Part shown: one piece after another, positions 57,901 to 64,000 of the stretch | Layout of the letters: each line of letters starts with the position of its first letter | Numbering within the stretch: position 1 is the stretch's first letter | Source of the DNA: Temnothorax longispinosus | Taxonomy: Eukaryota; Arthropoda; Insecta; Hymenoptera; Formicidae | Assembly: GCF_030848805.1 (NCBI RefSeq) | Contig: NC_092361.1 | Coordinates: 2,108,001 to 2,172,000, forward strand | Direction: 5' to 3' | Length of the DNA stretch: 64,000 nt | The notes under the pieces: generated by a model | What the model saw: only the letters and a program-made list of their open reading frames with translations | What the model was told of the DNA's origin: nothing | Database searches by the model: none | Translations under genes and position numbers: made by a program

Positions 57901-60900
57901 TCGATCCTCGCTGTTAATTACGTTTGAAACGGAATTCGCGACTTCAGTGCTCGTTATGGGAAATTGCGCCGAGTAATTTCAGCATCACGTGCCGTATAAT
58001 ATAACTCCGTTTTTACCTAATGTAATTGCAGGTGTATATCTATTTTTTTGTAAAATACGTGTATTTTTTAAAATGTTTTGCTTTAAAAGTAAATACTTTA
58101 CACTATAAAATACTTTAAAGTAAATACTTTACACTCGTTTTCTCTTTATCTATTATCAGTGAAACGTGTTTTATCTAGATTGCATGGCGGGATGTGACAG
58201 AAATATTGCAATTTCGAAGAATTGTGACGATTATACGATGCATAATGCGCTCACTGTACATGATAAAATAATTTTAAAAAGTTACAATTTCTCGAATAAA
58301 TTTTCACGAAAGAATCTATAAATTTTCAACGTATCGCTAAATTGGTATTAAAAATTTTACAATAGTTCGTAACAAATAGAATTCAGTTGTGCTTGGGCGA
58401 AGGAAAATTTTCGCGACTTGAAGAAAATTCCGAGGGAGGTCTCAAAGAAAATTCACGTTAACGTTTGTATACGTCTTTCTAAGAAAACTTCTGTCAGCCG
58501 GAAGCCATTTTCTACGAGAAGAGAGCCTCAAGAAGCGAACGGCGCTCACTCTGAGACGGCGAGAAATTGGAATATTTATGTAAAGTTCTCCACACTCTCT
58601 CTCTCTCTCTTATATTTGTTTCGGGATACTTCATTTTGTCCGTGCAATATCACGTTTAAGTTGCAAGTGAATCGCTCAATATTGATGTACATACGGCGTG
58701 CATAAACTTGAAATGTAGATAAGAAAAGGATTTGCAGATTACAGTCGCGCGTTTATCTGAGAAGGAAACTGTGTGTTTGTCGAAAGTTGGAAAAACAACA
58801 CGGAGATGTATATGCAAAGCGGAGGAGATAAGTATGTTAAAGCCCGTTATTTCGCTCGCAACCTTGAGATGATTTCCTCGTCTCGAGGCAGCCGGTAGCG
58901 TTTACCGTTAAAAGGCGCGCGACGGGAGGCGCGTGCCTTAAAGTCAGATAGCTGTACTTAATGCAGTACGTGGAATATGGAGCTTTCTTATCGCGAGCGA
59001 TTTACACGTTTAGCGTGTTGTATGGGCGCGACGCGGATATTCGGCAACAAGCGGGTCGCTAAACGCTATTGGGACACGTACCCTAAGATCGGGCAAGAGC
59101 ATTAGCGTTTTAAGCCTTTGAGCTGTTGGATGAAACCATGCGCCTTCTCGGAATTCTAATTCCGACGGTATTAGTAGTTCCATTTGGAAGGAGATGAGTA
59201 CCGCTGAAATAGTTTTGAAGCTAAAGCACTAAAGGGCTCCAAAGGCTTACGCGAGAATGCCGACGTCAAAATCAGTCGGGGGCTGCGAACTCAATGTTAC
59301 ATTTATCCAGATAAAGGTCAGTTATCGGATATAGGAATATCTTTATGCGAAGGGATATTTGGATGACGTAATGATTGTAGCTTCCAGATCCGCAGAAGCA
59401 GGGTTTAATAATTTCAACGCTGTAGGGAAAGCCGTGAGAATACAATTAATTTATGCTAATATCTATTTTAATGTTTATCACATTTACATCGAAGTAATTC
59501 ACATTATAATATTTCCGATTATTCGTGCATATTTTATGTAAAATTTAAAATTCTATAACATTTATATACTTGTTTTATTTGGCCACTGTAAAACGAACAC
59601 GTATGAAACGAAAAATTCTAGATAGCTCATAAAACATAAAATAAACTAAATTCATCATTTATATCATTAATATCGAAATCACAGAAATATTAAAAATTAT
59701 AATCGATACATAATATATAACATTTAAGACGTAATTACATCGTATGAAGTAGATTAAGGAATATAAAGTAGATTATGGAATAATTTAAATGCTTAAAAAT
59801 TAAGCCGCGCGATATAACATTCCTTCTCGCTCGTAAGGGAAAGTGGCGGATCCACGAGGTTTCGAGCGCAGAGCGGAGATATCGAGCGTAACAAGACGCG
59901 ATATGATACCGGTCGCTATCGCTTCGCGAGCGAGCGAGCGGCGGCGATCGAATCCGCGATCCACATTCCGGCGATCGAGGAGAACTCGCGCGGACGACTC
60001 GCGTCGGTGATCGGGAAACCGTGAACTTGCACGTTAGAATTTGTGCACGGCTTCCCCGCCGCGCGAGGGAAAACGCGCCTCGACGGCAACGATGACGGCG
60101 GTGAGTGCGTTCGCGGCTCAAGGTCTTCACGACGGACTTTCCGCCGAACCGGTTTCCAGCCGACGACATTAGACATACGTGACTTTCCTCCTCCGTGAGT
60201 GCGCGAGCGTGAACTTCCGCGAGGTCGAACCGCCACGGCTCTCGCGAGCTCGCCGCGAATCGGGTTTAGCGCCGGCAAGGAGCTCGATAAGGAAGAGAGA
60301 AACCGCCCTGAATCTCGAAAGGTATCAAGATTTTTCGCTTTTAATCGCGCACGTTGGAAATCACAATTTTTAGTATCAGCTATGAATTTTAATTTAATCA
60401 TTTACGCAATTGATTGAACTGAATTGAAAAGAGAAACCGTTTATCTCTCCAGTGATTTATTTGGAAACGTGATTGGAGATCTTTTTACACGATGCAAATT
60501 TCAAATCGTTAACGTTCAGCAATAAATTACATTTGTAATAATTCTATTAGTTCATATAACAATGAAATTTTCCTCCGATTGCTCCGTTATCATTCTTCGT
60601 TCTATGATAGAAAATTTAAACATGAATCAACCGCGCATCAAAATCATGTAAATTAATATCACTTCGTGGTGTTTGATTTGTATAAATAGAATTTCTCCCT
60701 CTCGCTAGATCGTCTCAATCATGCCTTATCAGTCTTATCACGATAACTTTCCCGTGTTCGCCAACAATTTTTCTCTCATCCGCGTCAGCCCGTTTTCTTC
60801 CGCTTCCCCCCATTTTTTCCTCCAACCGTGCAGCGCAAATAAAGGTGTGCCTGGTTCGCAAACGCGGGTGCGTGACTCGTTCCGTCAATTTCGTGATTAA

Positions 60901-63030
60901 GGGGAGCGCTAAGTATCGCGCGCCCTAGATTTTTTAATTAAAGGGGCGTAACCCGCGCCTTGACGCGGTGGCACTGCGTTTACGCGATCGCTCACGACGA
61001 TTCAGTGTTGTGGGTGACCGTGTTTCTCGTTGCCGATGTGTTACCGCATCTCGACGATCTGGAGGAACCCGCGGGGAGGACCCGTAATTAACGGTGTGAT
61101 TTCGCACCGTGTGCGCGCGCGCGTGAGCGCCGCGCGTGAGTCGATTTATCGTCGTAATTTTGAAATGGTAAACGAGACCGCGAATGCGACAAGCGGTTAC
61201 GCAAGTTGTGCACTTCATTAACAATAGTGCTCCGCTCTGTTAGCGTCGATTTATGCGCGCTCAGGAACGACGGGTGCGATTTTGCGCGAAAATCTCGGCG
61301 CTCGTGCAATTTTCCGCCGCGACAGCAAGGTGAATAGTGAGGAATTTCATACGGCAGCAAATACATTTGTTCGTCGCACTTTTCATATTTTTACATTAGA
61401 TTACACTCAGATTTATACGTAGCTGTTTATCGTATGTGTTTATCCATTGTTCATTTCGTTATTATATTACATTAATTATATTATTTGATTTATATGTGAC
61501 ATTTATCACGCTATAAATCACTGCCGAGTTAAATCTTTCATCTGTCAACGTCCAAGCGGAGCATCGTCAACAATTGGCGCGCTCGTTCGCGCGTGTCGAA
61601 CCTCCGCGGCTGAGAAAAACATGGAAAATAATCGCCGTTAATTTCTCGAAGGTGAAAAAAGGAGGTGACGGTGAGAAAAATGGGAGTAACGCGGGTTTCT
61701 TGCCGCGGCGCGGCGGCGGTCGCGCGAAGGCGAGCGCGATTCAGAAGCCGGAAAGTGCGATCGAACGCGCTGCAAGAAAAACGTCATAAAAAAGATTGGA
61801 TTATTATACCAGATCGGAAGGCGGAAAACCGGATTACCTTGAGAAGCCGGCGTAAAGCCTGGCACCTAAATATATAGGTGGTGCACTTGCACGCGTGTGT
61901 ATGGGCGTTATACATTACTTGCTCGCGAAGCGACGATGAATTGATTGATGATGCTACTTCGCGTCTCGAAAACACGGTGTCTCGAATCACTCGCATTAAC
62001 GTCCGTGCCTCTTTATTTTATTAAATTCCATATAATATATACTAGCCGTTTCTTTCGTTTTCCCCTTATTTCTCTCGCGCGATCATTAAATAACGACGAA
62101 GTTAATCTCGAACTTGCTAAGGCGTCGAAATTCCCGAGTACAAATGAAAGCGCTATCGCTTCCATTCCCCTGTCATTCCGATAACGACGGAGATACGGGG
62201 CCCGCAGAAATTTCCAACGTCGTAATTTATAGTAACGAATTTTAACATTCACGAGCTTGCTGATTCTCCTCGCGATTAATTCCGCGATTTCGCCGACGAG
62301 AATGGAATTCTTCCGAATGCCTCCTCCGGAAGAATGACGACCCTGTTGAATGCATTCGTTAAAAGCACGGAAATCTCGCGCGCGCGCGCTCGCGGATACG
62401 GTATGACTCATCTCGAGGAGGTGCCCTTATTACGAGCACGAAAGTCGATCGATCTCGATGCCGGAGATCAAACTGTCGGGAGAGCACGCGGGGAAAACGC
62501 GCCGGGCATGAGCACGCAACAAATCACAGATCGTTGCGAGGAATTATCGCGGATCGGGTACGTGACGGTACGGAGGCATACGTGCCTGATCGCGGCTCGC
62601 CGTTGTTTGGCCGTTAACGTCGATCGTAGTAGACGTGCCCTCGAGGTAGACGTGCACGCGCGCTGCTAATAATAGGCAGGCCTATCAATTTGCGCGCTGT
62701 TTTGACTTCTCTCCGCGAATTCGATCCGGTTACTCGAAAACATGCATGTTTGTTCCGCACTCGCTCGCGTTTGGCCGCGAAACGATCCAATTTCCCGTCA
62801 AGTATTCTCCTCTTTGCATTCATTATTCGAAATATTTGTCGCCGGCGTTTGTTCCGGAGAATCGTGTGCGCAGGGGTAAAACGTATTTCGTATCATCGAT
62901 CTAATTAACACGTTGCCTGCCTTATAGCGAGTTTTGTGTGTCTTGTATCATGTACGTCATGAATTTTCATATAAGTATACAATGATAAAATATTATGTAA
63001 CTTGATTAAATAAGACTAAATTCTCATGGG
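54931..63030. other. Long non-coding region with scattered CpG-rich patches
   Basis: No complete gene, RNA or clear transposon was recognised over about 8 kb. CpG-rich blocks occur near 55130-55350, 55930-56160, 57340-57500, 59820-60300, 60900-61330, 61570-61860 and 62300-62660. A 134-codon minus-strand frame (54963-55367) is the best candidate for an isolated exon but has no known motif. The region is best read as intron or intergenic DNA of a gene reaching beyond the window. Confidence 0.35.
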
Positions 63031-63145
63031 TAGGGTAAACTCGGGTAAGATGGCCATAGAGGAAAGATGGCCATGTTCATTCGATGTTTCATGACGAGCT
63101 AGATTGAAAGAACATAGGTTGGCCATCTTACCCGAGTTTACCTTA
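63031..63145. repeat. Inverted-repeat MITE, GGTAAACTCGGGTAAGATGG family
   Basis: The left arm reads GGGTAAACTCGGGTAAGATG and continues GCCAT; the right arm is its inverse, ending CCCGAGTTTACC. The left arm has a second AAGATGGCCATGTTC, mirrored by GAACATAGGTTGGCCATCTT. The length is about 115 bp and it is non-coding. Confidence 0.8.
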
Positions 63146-64000
63146 TTGCGTTGAATATCACACTTTTTACTTGATATTGTTATCTAGCTAATAGCTAATA
63201 AAAATTTTATAGATGGCATTTATTTTTGTTAAATTATGGCCAGGTTGGCAGTTGAGGCTCGCAGACTTAATCTAATATACGAAGCTCTTTGTTTCGTGTA
63301 ACTATTACAAGAAAATAATTCGAACGAAAAGGTGCACGCTAACACGTGTCTAACTACAAACTTAATAAATAAGTATCTTAACGAAATTCTTAACTTAAAT
63401 AAATATCAAAACGACTAGTTAATAATATGACGAACTGCTCTTTCGCACAGCAGAGAAACAGAATTTACTTTACTATTTATCACGTACAAACAGAAATAAA
63501 TAAATCTCTTATCTGTAGGGCAGCTTGCACGCTCAGAAGGTTCTTGCTAGGTGTTCACACTGGGACAGTGCACTAAGGGAAAGAGAACTTTCATGCGTGC
63601 CGATTTCTTGCTAAGGCCAACCTACCCTGCACTAGAAACTTTTGACTAAGCAAAATTACTAAAAATACTTTAAGCCTGTTCTATTTAGCTGAACTTCTTG
63701 CACGGTTCGTCTGTTCTCTTTTTCTCGTCACGTTGGAGGGAAAAAGAAAAAAGATGAGATGTGCGAGAAGTTCAGCTAAAAAGAACAGGTCTTATATTTC
63801 AAAAATCTTTTACAAGCGTTTTAAAATATTTCGATTGCGCTAGTCACGAATTGTCATCATTATGTGTTTATTAGTGGTTGATGTATATCTTACAAGCATT
63901 CAAAGGTGAATTGGAAATATTAGCCGCGTAGAAGATTGTGATAACGTCACCGCAATTTCCGGAACAACACACAGTCGCCAGTTAATAACTATTAATTCAA
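63146..64000. other. Non-coding right edge
   Basis: Apart from the MITE at 63675-63789 I see nothing annotatable. No open frame of note runs off the right end. Confidence 0.4.
63675..63789. repeat. Inverted-repeat MITE, CCTGTTCT-TTAGCTGAACTTC family
   Basis: The left arm CCTGTTCTATTTAGCTGAAC and the right arm (inverse of CCTGTTCTTTTTAGCTGAAC) pair over about 30 bases, including CTTCTTGCA/TGCGAGAAG. The centre is T- and A-rich (about 63718-63755). The length is about 115 bp. Confidence 0.8.

Noticed and set aside
1..64000. CRISPR array, operons or rRNA genes
   Set aside because: The only regular tandem array is a 118-bp satellite without spacers. Genes contain introns, and no rRNA sequence is present, only snoRNA guides complementary to it.

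Overview
The window is eukaryotic nuclear DNA, most likely from a hymenopteran insect and probably an ant. The evidence is compact GT-AG introns, AT-rich introns and intergenic DNA broken by CpG-rich patches, an insect-like gene set, and many short palindromic DNA transposons. The species assignment is inference. No prokaryotic features (operons, CRISPR, rRNA) were seen.

The left third (about 3.3-31.4 kb) holds the genes. Three protein-coding genes lie on the minus strand, all reconstructed exon by exon with consistent reading phase: a prostaglandin reductase 1-like NADPH-dependent reductase (4 coding exons, 336 aa, 3382-6715); a complete HEATR5B orthologue (32 coding exons, 2082 aa, 9266-19292), a HEAT-repeat protein of AP-1/clathrin trafficking; and a carbohydrate (keratan/GlcNAc-6-type) sulfotransferase (6 coding exons, 397 aa, 28057-31393), a Golgi type II membrane protein.

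Between HEATR5B and the sulfotransferase, on the plus strand (about 20.5-26.2 kb), is the most interesting locus: a non-coding, multi-exon snoRNA host gene resembling vertebrate UHG/SNHG1. It has about 14 short exons. Almost every intron carries a box C/D snoRNA whose D box lies about 70-85 nt upstream of the 3' splice site. From guide complementarity I can assign families equivalent to SNORD31/snR67 (28S P-loop Gm), snR38 (28S peptidyl-transferase-centre Gm), SNORD27/snR74 (18S Am27) and a SNORD103-like double guide (18S G601 and G644, human numbering). Two further families are orphans. The gene grew by tandem exon-intron duplication. Copies that share an intron with another snoRNA and sit far from the splice site have decayed boxes, while well-placed copies keep consensus boxes.

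The right half (about 31.4-64 kb) contains no convincing complete protein gene. It has a CpG-rich promoter-like zone (31.9-35.3 kb) with a probable plus-strand 5' exon ending at a donor at 35014/35015. This is followed by a 3.3-kb satellite array (about 27 copies of a roughly 118-bp unit, 35921-39197), a Helitron remnant, a TA-flanked terminal-inverted-repeat transposon remnant, and a 4.6-kb transposon (43812-48450) with 41-bp perfect TIRs, an 8-bp target duplication and giant 1.46-kb internal inverted arms. Many short palindromic MITE-like elements follow. Much of this stretch is probably the long first intron of a gene whose remaining exons lie beyond the window.
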